Assembly (NCBI GenBank): GCA_902491915.1
Contig: CABUJL010000105.1
Span: 1 to 6,215 of the forward strand
Length of the DNA stretch: 6,215 bases
Direction of reading: 5' to 3'
Source: an uncultured Collinsella sp.
Lineage (GTDB): Bacteria; Actinomycetota; Coriobacteriia; Coriobacteriales; Coriobacteriaceae
The notes under the pieces: model-generated
What the model was told of the DNA's origin: nothing
Database searches by the model: none
The model's input: only the letters and a program-made list of their open reading frames with translations
Program-made: the position numbers and the translations under genes
Part shown: piece after piece, positions 1-5,979 of the stretch
How the letters are laid out: every line of letters starts with the position of its first letter
Numbering within the stretch: the first letter of the stretch is position 1

Positions 1-98
1 ATTGACCTTCTGGTCATGCCGCCGAAGCTGAAAGGCAGATTGCCGCTCTGGCGGGTTTGCAGCGTCAAGTGGTTACGCGGTTCGTAGAACCGCGTAAC
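1..98. other. Unassigned left-edge region with several potential hairpins
   Basis: No gene can be assigned here. Plus-strand frame 1 is open from the edge to a TAG at 85-87 (28 codons, no recognisable motif), so it could be the end of a gene starting to the left, but other frames look equally plausible. The DNA can fold into three consecutive stems. The first is 3-7 with 12-16 (TGACC/GGTCA). The second is a nested stem: 19-23 with 50-54, 26-28 with 45-47, and 34-37 with 41-44. The third is a perfect 12-bp stem, 72-83 with 87-98 (GTTACGCGGTTC, loop GTA). None is followed by a T-run on either strand, so they do not look like ordinary terminators. The region could be a structured RNA, a repeat, or chance pairing in GC-rich DNA. 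Confidence 0.3.
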
Positions 99-139
99 TA
101 AAAGGCCGCGGCCGGGAATCCCGGCTGCGGCCTTGTTGC
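95..139 (-). terminator. Intrinsic terminator of tyrS
   Basis: A 15-bp stem (102-116 with 120-134, one G-U pair, loop AAT) lies 27 bp beyond the tyrS stop. Read on the minus strand, the stem runs directly into TTTTAGTT, a fair U-tract. The 5' flank in transcript orientation is GCAACAAGGCC and the 3' end is GGCCTTTTA, and the same two sequences frame the PBP terminator. On the plus strand the stem is followed by TTGTTG, so weak bidirectional action is possible. Confidence 0.85.
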
Positions 140-161
140 ACTTGTGAGGTCAACTCGCTCG

Positions 162-1373
162 TTAGACCAACTTAAAGCCCTTGCGCTTGCCCACGGAGAG
201 AGTGTCGCCCAGCTTGAGGGCGCTGGGATCGATGTTATAGCTCTTGGGAGCCACGGCCTTGCCGTTGATTTTGACGCCGCCGCCGTCGATATCGCGACGA
301 GCCTGGCCGGCGCTCGCCGAAAGACCCAGGTCCTTGAGCAAGCCGGCGAGGTAGATCTGGCCCTCGTCGTTGACGGTCAGCTCAACGTGCTTCTCGGGGA
401 AGTCGGCAAGCTGGCCCTCCTTGAACACGCGGTCGAACTCGGCCTGAGCCTCGTCGCCGGCACCGACGCCGTGGTAGGTGTCGCACAGGTCGCGGCCCAG
501 AGCACGCTTGAGCTCGTAGGGGTCGGCGGAGCCATCGGCCAGGGCGGCGTCGATCTTGTCGACCTCGGCAGGGGTGAGCGAGCTGGCCAGACGATAGTAC
601 TTGCCGATCATCTCGTCGGGGATGGACATGGTCTTGCCGAACATGTCCTTGGGAGCGTCGGTCAGGCCGATGTAGTTACCATAGGACTTGGACATCTTGC
701 GCACGCCGTCGGTGCCCTCGAGCAGCGGCATGGTGAGCGCAATCTGCGGCTCCATACCCATCTTCTCCATGAGCTCGCGGCCGGCGAGCAGGTTGAAGAG
801 CTGATCGGTGCCGCCCATCTCCACGTCGGCCTTGATCTGCACAGAGTCGAAAGCCTGCATCACGGGATACAGGAACTCATGCAGGGCGATCGGCGTCTGA
901 GACTGGTAGCGCTTAGTAAAGTCGTCGCGCTCAAGGATGCGGGCGACGGTGAACTTGGAGCATACCTGCAGCAGGCCGGCCAGGTCCATCGAAAGGATCC
1001 AGTCACCGTTGTGCACGATGGTGGTCTTCTCGGGATCCAGGATCTTCATGGCCTGGCTCACGTAGGTCTCGGCATTGGCCTCGATCTGCTCCTGCGAAAG
1101 CTGCGGACGCGTGGAGTTCTTGCCCGAGGGGTCGCCGATCAGCGCGGTGCCGTTGCCGATGATGAGGGTAACGTTGTGGCCCAGGTCCTGGAACTGACGC
1201 ATCTTGCGCAGCGGCACGGCGTGGCCCAGGTGCAGGTCGGGACTGGTGGGGTCGACGCCGAGCTTGATGTTGAGGGGCTCGCCCTTCTCAAGCTTCTTGC
1301 GAAGGTCGGCCTCGGGAACGATCTGCGCGGCGCCCGAGGTGATGATACGCATTTGCTCGTCAACAGACAGCAT
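162..1373 (-). CDS. tyrS: Tyrosine--tRNA ligase (TyrRS), KMSKS type
   Basis: This cytoplasmic class I aminoacyl-tRNA synthetase (EC 6.1.1.1) activates tyrosine with ATP and charges tRNA-Tyr. It has 403 residues, a normal length for the family. The Rossmann catalytic domain carries the HIGH-like motif HLGH at 48-51 and an exact KMSKS loop at 226-230. The exact KMSKS places it with the TyrZ-like subgroup rather than the KFGKS/KFGKT type of E. coli and Geobacillus TyrS. Y169, Q173, D176 and Q191 (in GGTDQ) align by motif with the tyrosine-binding residues known in the Geobacillus enzyme. The C-terminus, about 340-400, is an S4-like RNA-binding domain (SAGQARRDI...GGGVKINGKAV). The start at 1373 is chosen because AGGAGG (1381-1386) lies 7 nt upstream. 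The open frame runs 32 codons further up but has no ribosome site there. The gene is downstream of and co-directional with the U32 gene. Identification is secure; the symbol tyrZ would be an alternative. Confidence 0.98.
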   Translation of the reverse strand: MLSVDEQMRIITSGAAQIVPEADLRKKLEKGEPLNIKLGVDPTSPDLHLGHAVPLRKMRQFQDLGHNVTLIIGNGTALIGDPSGKNSTRPQLSQEQIEANAETYVSQAMKILDPEKTTIVHNGDWILSMDLAGLLQVCSKFTVARILERDDFTKRYQSQTPIALHEFLYPVMQAFDSVQIKADVEMGGTDQLFNLLAGRELMEKMGMEPQIALTMPLLEGTDGVRKMSKSYGNYIGLTDAPKDMFGKTMSIPDEMIGKYYRLASSLTPAEVDKIDAALADGSADPYELKRALGRDLCDTYHGVGAGDEAQAEFDRVFKEGQLADFPEKHVELTVNDEGQIYLAGLLKDLGLSASAGQARRDIDGGGVKINGKAVAPKSYNIDPSALKLGDTLSVGKRKGFKLV

Positions 1374-1380
1374 TGGGTAT

Positions 1381-1386
1381 CCTCCT
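1381..1386 (-). promoter_or_regulatory. Ribosome binding site of tyrS
   Basis: A perfect AGGAGG on the minus strand sits 7 nt before ATG 1371-1373. It settles the start against the longer open frame that reaches into the upstream gene's 3' end. Confidence 0.9.
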
Positions 1387-1394
1387 TTTGCTAT

Positions 1395-1421
1395 AGCACC
1401 CTCGCCGAAAACGGCGGTGCT
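1395..1421 (-). other. Small leader hairpin before tyrS
   Basis: In the minus-strand transcript AGCACC pairs with GGTGCT, and GCCG pairs with CGGC around a UUUU loop, with a 3-nt bulge (GAG). This gives 10 bp in 27 nt. It ends 8 nt before the Shine-Dalgarno sequence, which stays unpaired. If the proposed promoter is right, the hairpin would be at the very 5' end of the mRNA, where such structures often protect transcripts. It is not a T-box: the gap is far too short, and the conserved T-box antiterminator sequence is absent. Confidence 0.45.
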
Positions 1422-1426
1422 GGAAG

Positions 1427-1455
1427 TCCATAAACTCTCATATGATAACAAACTG
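1427..1455 (-). promoter_or_regulatory. Possible tyrS promoter
   Basis: An A/T-rich patch lies in the gap between the U32 gene and tyrS. The best sigma-70-like fit on the minus strand is CAGTTT (1450-1455), a 17-nt spacer, then TATGGA (1427-1432). Both hexamers are weak matches. The patch also contains the 8-bp palindrome TCATATGA (1438-1445). The call rests mainly on position and base composition. Confidence 0.25.
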
Positions 1456-1506
1456 ACGCGATGCGGCACCTACGACAGGAAAATCCTCGTCCTGCCGCAT
1501 GCGTCA
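1454..1506 (-). terminator. Hairpin overlapping the U32 gene's stop: probable weak terminator or attenuator
   Basis: TGACGC plus ATGCGGCA (1454-1459 and 1461-1468) pairs with TGCCGCAT plus GCGTCA (1493-1506), giving 14 bp with one bulged G at 1460. A further imperfect inner stem forms around AGGA/TCCT. On the minus strand the outer stem is followed by GTTTGTTAT, a discontinuous U-tract. The last 11 codons and the stop of the U32 gene lie inside the hairpin, so ribosomes reaching the stop would disrupt it. It could terminate the U32 transcript fully or partly before tyrS. Confidence 0.5.
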
Positions 1507-3428
1507 ATGGCAACTGGCAGACGTGTACCGTCACGCTCGACCAGATAGCGTACCTGCCGACGACGCAAGCAGTCGCGGCAACGAACCTGTCCCGTCGCAT
1601 CGGTAGCGCAGACGCCCTCGGCGGTCAGCAGACAGTGCTCGCACACCATAAGCTCGGGACGGTCGGCGTCGACCGGACCCAAGACGCCGGGTTCAGCAGC
1701 CAGTTCGGCAATACGCTCCGCATCATTGCCGAGCAACTCGGCCGGCAAGTACACCCGCCCCGCACCGAGTCCGCGCAGCCAGGCAAGCGTGGCCCGATTC
1801 GCGCAGAACACCGGCGCCGCCACGTCAAACGTCACGCCCAGCTCGCGAGCGATCACCACCTGTCCCAGGTTGCGGCAGACGACGCGCCCGGCACGCTGCA
1901 TCAGTGAGCGGGTCCGGTCAGCGTCACCCGTGCGGCACACCTCGTCAAGCACCACAACGGCGTCGGACAAATCGAGTTCTCCGCGCGGGTCGGCATCCAT
2001 CAGCTGCCAAGCAAAAACCATGCGAGTGGGAACCGCGCACTCCACCAACTCCGTCGACGCACCGCCATCCACCGCAACGCCCTCAAAGGGCAGCACCTCA
2101 ACGGCACGCGCAACGGGCGCAATCGCATCCGCCTCGGCCCGCATGCGCCCCAACACCGCCGCCGTCTGATCCAACACGCCGGCGCTGCGAATCAGGTACA
2201 CCTCGCAGCCCGCGTCCACCTTACGCTTGCAATGCACGACGACGCGCTTCCCCGCTGCGGCATCCACCGGGCAGGGCACCTGCGGCCAGCGCTTGGGCAC
2301 ATCGGGACGCGCGTCGGCACCCGGATAGAACCGAATCTCGAGCGTGTCACCCGCCGCCACGGCGGCATCGAGCTCGACGGTCACTTCCTCGTGGCCAACG
2401 GCCACCAGGCGTCCCACGCGCACACCTTGGTTGATCGCACGCTCAAAGCTCATAAGCTCGGCGCCCGAACGCCCCTGCAGATACGCGTCGGTAAACCCGC
2501 GGTTGAACGACCGGCCCAGCTCGCGTTCAAGCTCTTCCACGGCATCGGGGTCCCACGCGCCGTCGCACAGCATATCGAGTGCCCGGCGCCACACCCGCAC
2601 CACGTTGAATACGTAATCGGGGTTCTTCATGCGCCCCTCGATCTTGAGCGACGCCACGCCGGCATCTACAAGCTCGGGCAGATGCGCAATACCCAGATAG
2701 TCGCGCGGACACAGCAGGCGATCTCCCTCGACGGCGGCAACACTCTGCCCAGCCTCGTCCACCAAGTCATAGGATAGACGGCACGGCTGCGTGCAATCAC
2801 CGCGCATCGCAGAGCGGCCACGTCGAAGGGCAGAGAACTCGCACGCCCCCGAATAGCCGATGCAAATCGCACCGTGGCAGAATACCTCGATGGGCACACC
2901 CGTGGCACATAGCGCCGCAATCTCGTCGACCGTCAGCTCGCGTGCCGTCGTCACGCGCTCGACCCCCAGCTCATCGGCGGCAAGCCGCACGGCGCCTTCG
3001 CTATGAACGCCCGCCTGCGTAGACAGGTGAATCTCGACCCCGGGAATCGCCGCGCGCAGCGCGCAGGCCAACCCGGCATCGGCGACAATCAGAGCATCGG
3101 CGCCCAGCTCCAGTGCATGAGCTCCCAACACCACCGCGTCGGACAACTCATCGTCAAACACGAACACGTTGAGCGTTACGTACACACGCACGCCATGGGC
3201 ATGCGCCACGGCGCAGCCGCGCGCAAACTCGTTATCCGTAAAGCCATGGGCGCTCACACGGGCGTTAAAGCCGCCCAACCCCGCATAGATGGCATCGGCA
3301 CCCGCGGCGATGGCCGCAAGCATCTGGTCGAGCCCGCCCGCCGGCGCCAGCAACTCGGGCAGCGCCGCACCAGCAGCATCCAATCCAGTCTCGTATTGTC
3401 CGCTCGGCCCCATCGTCCGAATCGCCAT
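1470..3428 (-). CDS. U32-family protein (long form), probable RNA hydroxylase with an iron-sulfur site
   Basis: This protein of 652 residues opens with the U32 barrel start PELLAPAGGLDQML (24-37). It carries the family signature around E181-VFCHGAIC-...-YSGAC196. Cysteines C184, C189, C196, C212 and C216 include the pattern C-x6-C...C-x3-C. In U32 members studied (UbiU/UbiV, TrhP, RlhA) such cysteines hold or are thought to hold a 4Fe-4S cluster, and these proteins support hydroxylation of ubiquinone precursors, tRNA U34 or 23S rRNA. DYLGIAHLPELVDAGVASLKIEGR (243-266) and SFNRGFTDAYL (307-317) are also typical. The second half (about 340-590) resembles the extension seen in long U32 proteins. 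It ends in a cysteine cluster: CEHC 596-599, C607, CRDC 617-620. The length is close to E. coli RlhA (653), but RlhA orthology is inference and the exact substrate is unknown. Many databases would label it a peptidase or collagenase; no protease active site is visible. The ATG at 3428 is chosen for AAGGAG 7 nt upstream, rather than an ATG 9 codons earlier. Confidence 0.92.
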   Translation of the reverse strand: MAIRTMGPSGQYETGLDAAGAALPELLAPAGGLDQMLAAIAAGADAIYAGLGGFNARVSAHGFTDNEFARGCAVAHAHGVRVYVTLNVFVFDDELSDAVVLGAHALELGADALIVADAGLACALRAAIPGVEIHLSTQAGVHSEGAVRLAADELGVERVTTARELTVDEIAALCATGVPIEVFCHGAICIGYSGACEFSALRRGRSAMRGDCTQPCRLSYDLVDEAGQSVAAVEGDRLLCPRDYLGIAHLPELVDAGVASLKIEGRMKNPDYVFNVVRVWRRALDMLCDGAWDPDAVEELERELGRSFNRGFTDAYLQGRSGAELMSFERAINQGVRVGRLVAVGHEEVTVELDAAVAAGDTLEIRFYPGADARPDVPKRWPQVPCPVDAAAGKRVVVHCKRKVDAGCEVYLIRSAGVLDQTAAVLGRMRAEADAIAPVARAVEVLPFEGVAVDGGASTELVECAVPTRMVFAWQLMDADPRGELDLSDAVVVLDEVCRTGDADRTRSLMQRAGRVVCRNLGQVVIARELGVTFDVAAPVFCANRATLAWLRGLGAGRVYLPAELLGNDAERIAELAAEPGVLGPVDADRPELMVCEHCLLTAEGVCATDATGQVRCRDCLRRRQVRYLVERDGTRLPVAIDACGRTRIFLS

Positions 3429-3435
3429 CGACAAA

Positions 3436-3441
3436 CTCCTT
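3436..3441 (-). promoter_or_regulatory. Ribosome binding site of the U32 gene
   Basis: AAGGAG on the minus strand lies 7 nt before the ATG at 3426-3428. It selects this start (MAIRTM...) over the upstream in-frame ATG. Confidence 0.8.
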
Positions 3442-3578
3442 ACCAAGGTATGCATTCACTCTGAAAAATGCCGTCTTCCAGCATACACGAGGCATCGCGC
3501 GCCCCGTTTGGTTTATCGTGTAATAACTTATGTCCATCCTGCCCCGACGGCACATCCACCGTCCGGCACGACATACCT
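3442..3578. promoter_or_regulatory. Divergent intergenic region for the U32 and PBP genes
   Basis: Both genes start outward from this stretch, so promoters for both strands should be here. The most A/T-rich part is about 3507-3533. On the plus strand TAATAA and TTATGT are possible -10 elements, but no good -35 lies at the right spacing. No convincing hexamer pair was found for the minus strand either. An interrupted inverted repeat, GTATGC (3448-3453) and GCATAC (3481-3486), lies in the U32 leader. No ARG-box-like palindrome was seen. Confidence 0.3.
3544..3566 (+). other. Possible leader hairpin of the PBP gene
   Basis: CCGACGG (3544-3550) can pair with CCGTCCGG (3559-3566) through seven base pairs and one bulge, with an 8-nt loop. 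It ends 12 nt before the Shine-Dalgarno sequence. A stem of this size can arise by chance in GC-rich DNA. Confidence 0.25.
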
Positions 3579-3583
3579 GGAGG
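3579..3583 (+). promoter_or_regulatory. Ribosome binding site of the PBP gene
   Basis: GGAGG followed by T lies 7 nt before ATG 3591. It supports the start MGPRQRQ, which gives a short basic cytoplasmic tail directly before the membrane anchor. The open frame extends 41 codons further up without a ribosome site. Confidence 0.85.
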
Positions 3584-3590
3584 TCAATAT

Positions 3591-5789
3591 ATGGGTCCTC
3601 GCCAACGACAGGGACGCAGCCGTTCAAAGACGCATGCCCTGCCCATAATCCTGCTCTCGTTTTTGGGCTTTCTGCTGATTGCGGGCGTGGCATTTGGCAT
3701 CGGCATGGTCGGCAACGTCAACCGCTGGCTGTCCGATCTGCCCGACTACACCGACGCCAACGCGTATCTGGTGAGCGAGCCCACCGAGATCGTCGACTGC
3801 AACGGCAACAAGATCGCAAGCTTCTACACGCAAAACCGCAAGTCCATCACCAAGGACGAGGTCTCCCCCTACGTGCTGCAGGGCACCGTTGACGTCGAGG
3901 ACGAGCGCTTCTACGAGCACGGCGGTATCGACCTGTGGGGTATCGCGCGTGCTGCGGTGGCAACCCTCGGCGGCGGGCACGAAGGCGCCTCGACTATCAC
4001 CCAGCAGCTGGTGCGCAACACCATCCTGCAGGAGGAGCAGTTCGACTCGACCATCGAGCGTAAGGTGCGCGAGGCCTACATCGCCGTAAAGATGGAGGAC
4101 ATGTACTCCAAAGACGAGATCCTCATGATGTACCTCAACACCATCTATTACGGCCACGGCGCCTACGGCATCGAGGCCGCAGCCGAGACCTATCTGTCCA
4201 AGAGCGCCGCCGACCTCACCCTGAGCGAGGCCGCGCTGCTCATCGGCCTTCCCAACTCGCCCTCGCAGTACGACCCCACGGTCAACCCCGACCTGGCGCT
4301 GTCCCGTCGCAACAAGGTCCTCGACAACATGTTGCGTCTGGGCCACATTACGCAGGAGGAGCACGATGCCGCACAGGCCGAGCCCATCACCCTCAACGTG
4401 ACCGAAATCTCGGGCAGCGGCGTCGATGTATACTCGCAGCCCTACTTTGTCGCCTATGTTAAGCAGCTGCTGGAGCAGGAGTTCTCGACCGACGTGCTCT
4501 TTAAGGGCGGCCTGACCGTCAAGACCACCATCGACCCCACGATGCAGCAGGTGGCAGAGAATGCCGTTCGCGAGCAGCTCGACACGCTCTCGCTCGACGG
4601 CCTGGACATGGGCATGGTCGTCGTCGATCCCAAGACCGGCTACATCAAGTGCATGGTGGGCGGCTACGACTACAACGCCGACGAGAACCACGTAAACCAT
4701 GCCACGGCCAAGCGTCCCGTCGGCTCCACCTTCAAGGCCTTTACGCTGGCAACTGCCATCCAAAACGGCATGAACCCCAACGTCACCCTCAACTGCAACT
4801 CGCCGCTCAAGGCCAAGGGCACCACGACCGAGGTCCAAAACTACGCCAACCATAGCTATGGCAACATCACGCTTAAGCAGGCGACGGCATACTCCTCCAA
4901 CACCGGCTACATCCAGGTGGCGGAAGCCGTCGGCAACAGCAAGATCATCTCGCTCGTCAAAAAGCTCGGCATCGATCCCGCCAAGGACAACATCGAGGAC
5001 GTTCCCGTCATGACGCTCGGCACTGGCTCGATCTCGCCGCTCGAGATGGCCGCCGCCTACGCGACGTTTGCCAACGGCGGCTACTATCGTCAGCCGATCG
5101 CCATCACCGAGATTGACTCTCGTACCGGTTCGGTGCTGTACCAGCACACGGACAATCCCTCACAGGTGCTTACCGAGGGCGAGGCCGCCGCGGTCACCGA
5201 TGTTCTGTCCGGCGTCATGCAGGGCAGCGGTACAGGTGCTGCTGGCGCCCTGAGCGTCAACCAGCCCTATGCCGGCAAAACGGGCACCACCGACAACACC
5301 ACCAACCTGTGGTTCTGCGGCTATACCCCGCAGCTGGCGTGCGCCCTGTGGACCGGCTATTCCGCAGGTGAGATCCCCATCCAAAAATACGGCACGGACC
5401 TGCTGGGCGACAGCACCAACCTGCCTGTCTTTAAGCGGTTTATGAACACCGTTCTGACCGGTACCGAGCGCGAGGAGTTTGCGACCGGAACGGCGCCCAC
5501 CTACAAGAACAACAGCGTCTGGAAGTTCTACGGCACCAACAACACCAAGAAGACGGAGAACGACGACAAGGACGAGAACGAGGACGAAGAGGAAACCACC
5601 ACAACGACTACCACGACGACCACGACGACCGAGACCACGGGCGGCGACACCACCGGCGGCACCGGAACGACCGGTGGCTCGACGGGCGGCTCCACTGGTG
5701 GTTCGACCGGCGGCGATGGCGGCACACCTACGCCCACGCCTACGCCCACTCCCGACCCCTCGCCCACGCCTGACGATACGGTCGGCTAG
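3591..5789 (+). CDS. Class A penicillin-binding protein (bifunctional glycosyltransferase/transpeptidase)
   Basis: This 732-residue membrane-anchored enzyme polymerises lipid II into glycan strands and cross-links the stem peptides outside the membrane. A basic N-terminus (1-14) precedes one transmembrane helix (about 17-40). The GT51 glycosyltransferase domain (about 65-240) shows EDERFYEHGG with catalytic Glu E103, GASTITQQLVRN (132-143), RKVREA (157-162), and MMYLNTIYYGHGAYGIEAAA (179-198). The transpeptidase domain (about 335-625) has all three motifs: STFK with nucleophile S379 and K382, SSN at 435-437, and KTG at 563-565. Both activities therefore look intact. The tail (about 654-732) is low-complexity. 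No PASTA or other wall-binding domain follows. The protein belongs to the PBP1A/PonA-like (MrcB) group; I give no symbol because several paralogues usually exist. The gene is divergent from the U32 gene, convergent with argR, and probably a single-gene transcript with its own terminator. Confidence 0.97.
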   Translation: MGPRQRQGRSRSKTHALPIILLSFLGFLLIAGVAFGIGMVGNVNRWLSDLPDYTDANAYLVSEPTEIVDCNGNKIASFYTQNRKSITKDEVSPYVLQGTVDVEDERFYEHGGIDLWGIARAAVATLGGGHEGASTITQQLVRNTILQEEQFDSTIERKVREAYIAVKMEDMYSKDEILMMYLNTIYYGHGAYGIEAAAETYLSKSAADLTLSEAALLIGLPNSPSQYDPTVNPDLALSRRNKVLDNMLRLGHITQEEHDAAQAEPITLNVTEISGSGVDVYSQPYFVAYVKQLLEQEFSTDVLFKGGLTVKTTIDPTMQQVAENAVREQLDTLSLDGLDMGMVVVDPKTGYIKCMVGGYDYNADENHVNHATAKRPVGSTFKAFTLATAIQNGMNPNVTLNCNSPLKAKGTTTEVQNYANHSYGNITLKQATAYSSNTGYIQVAEAVGNSKIISLVKKLGIDPAKDNIEDVPVMTLGTGSISPLEMAAAYATFANGGYYRQPIAITEIDSRTGSVLYQHTDNPSQVLTEGEAAAVTDVLSGVMQGSGTGAAGALSVNQPYAGKTGTTDNTTNLWFCGYTPQLACALWTGYSAGEIPIQKYGTDLLGDSTNLPVFKRFMNTVLTGTEREEFATGTAPTYKNNSVWKFYGTNNTKKTENDDKDENEDEEETTTTTTTTTTTTETTGGDTTGGTGTTGGSTGGSTGGSTGGDGGTPTPTPTPTPDPSPTPDDTVG
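5550..5786 (+). repeat. Low-complexity repeat DNA encoding the PBP tail
   Basis: In order, it encodes an acidic block (residues 656-668), twelve consecutive threonines (669-680, bases 5595-5630), a Thr/Gly section built on GGST units (about 683-711), and a PT-rich end (712-728). The Thr run mixes ACC, ACG, ACA and ACT codons and the Gly/Ser units also vary in codon use, so the protein pattern is kept while the DNA is only approximately repeated. The tail is extracellular given the membrane topology. It may span or contact the cell wall or be glycosylated; neither is shown by sequence. Confidence 0.85.
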
Positions 5790-5812
5790 AAATTCATCCG
5801 GCCATTAGCAAC

Positions 5813-5858
5813 AAGGCCCCCGAGCAGCTTATTAAAGTGCTCGGGGGCCTTTTAATTT
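5813..5858 (+). terminator. Intrinsic terminator of the PBP gene
   Basis: A perfect 14-bp stem, AAGGCCCCCGAGCA (5813-5826) with 5838-5851, has an 11-nt loop and is followed by TTAATTT. It starts 23 bp after the stop codon. The flanks GCAACAAGGCC (5808-5818) and GGCCTTTTA (5846-5854) match those of the tyrS terminator. Confidence 0.92.
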
Positions 5859-5889
5859 AAAGTGACCTGGTGGACGGTCTTTATACCGG

Positions 5890-5931
5890 CAAACAAAAAA
5901 AGGGGGGTACCGACCAACGTCGATACCCCTT
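5890..5931 (-). terminator. Intrinsic terminator of argR
   Basis: On the minus strand, GGGGTA pairs with TACCCC (5904-5909 with 5924-5929), and an inner CGAC/GTCG stem (5911-5914 with 5919-5922) closes a 4-nt loop. Two G-U pairs may extend the base. Seven T residues and then GTTT follow in transcript direction. It lies about 50 bp past the argR stop and faces the PBP terminator, insulating the two convergent genes. Confidence 0.88.
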
Positions 5932-5979
5932 ACAAGCCACCATGTCACGCGCACAGTGCCGAGCGCACGACCCGCACGC

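Noticed and set aside
3..101. A coding tail in plus-strand frame 3 ending TAA at 99-101, or a minus-strand coding frame over 1-98
   Set aside because: Frame 3 has a TGA at 3-5 and no start codon after it. The minus frame passes through the tyrS terminator with no ribosome site. Neither matches a family I know, so no gene is called.
144..1433. Long plus-strand open frame (429 codons) opposite tyrS
   Set aside because: It is antisense to a certain tyrS gene, has no ribosome site, and its composition (rich in Leu, Val, Ala, Gly, His) is the usual mirror of GC-rich coding DNA.
1374..1469. T-box riboswitch upstream of tyrS
   Set aside because: The gap is only 96 nt and has no specifier loop, no conserved antiterminator sequence and no terminator before the start codon. 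GAGGGTGCT is only a superficial resemblance.
1374..1469. N-terminal extension of TyrRS by 32 codons
   Set aside because: The extended residues have no family similarity, and a perfect AGGAGG at the right distance selects the ATG at 1373.
3468..3590. N-terminal extension of the PBP by 41 codons
   Set aside because: It has no ribosome site and would place an unlikely Cys/Pro/Ser-rich segment before the membrane anchor. GGAGG selects ATG 3591.
3624..5147. Long minus-strand open frame (507 codons) opposite the PBP gene
   Set aside because: It is a mirror frame of a gene with all PBP motifs intact. It has the same Val/Gly/Leu/His/Asp-rich composition and no family motif.
5595..5760. CRISPR-like or tandem-repeat array
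   Set aside because: The repeats are in frame with the PBP gene, vary at third codon positions and encode a Thr/Gly/Pro tail. There are no spacers.
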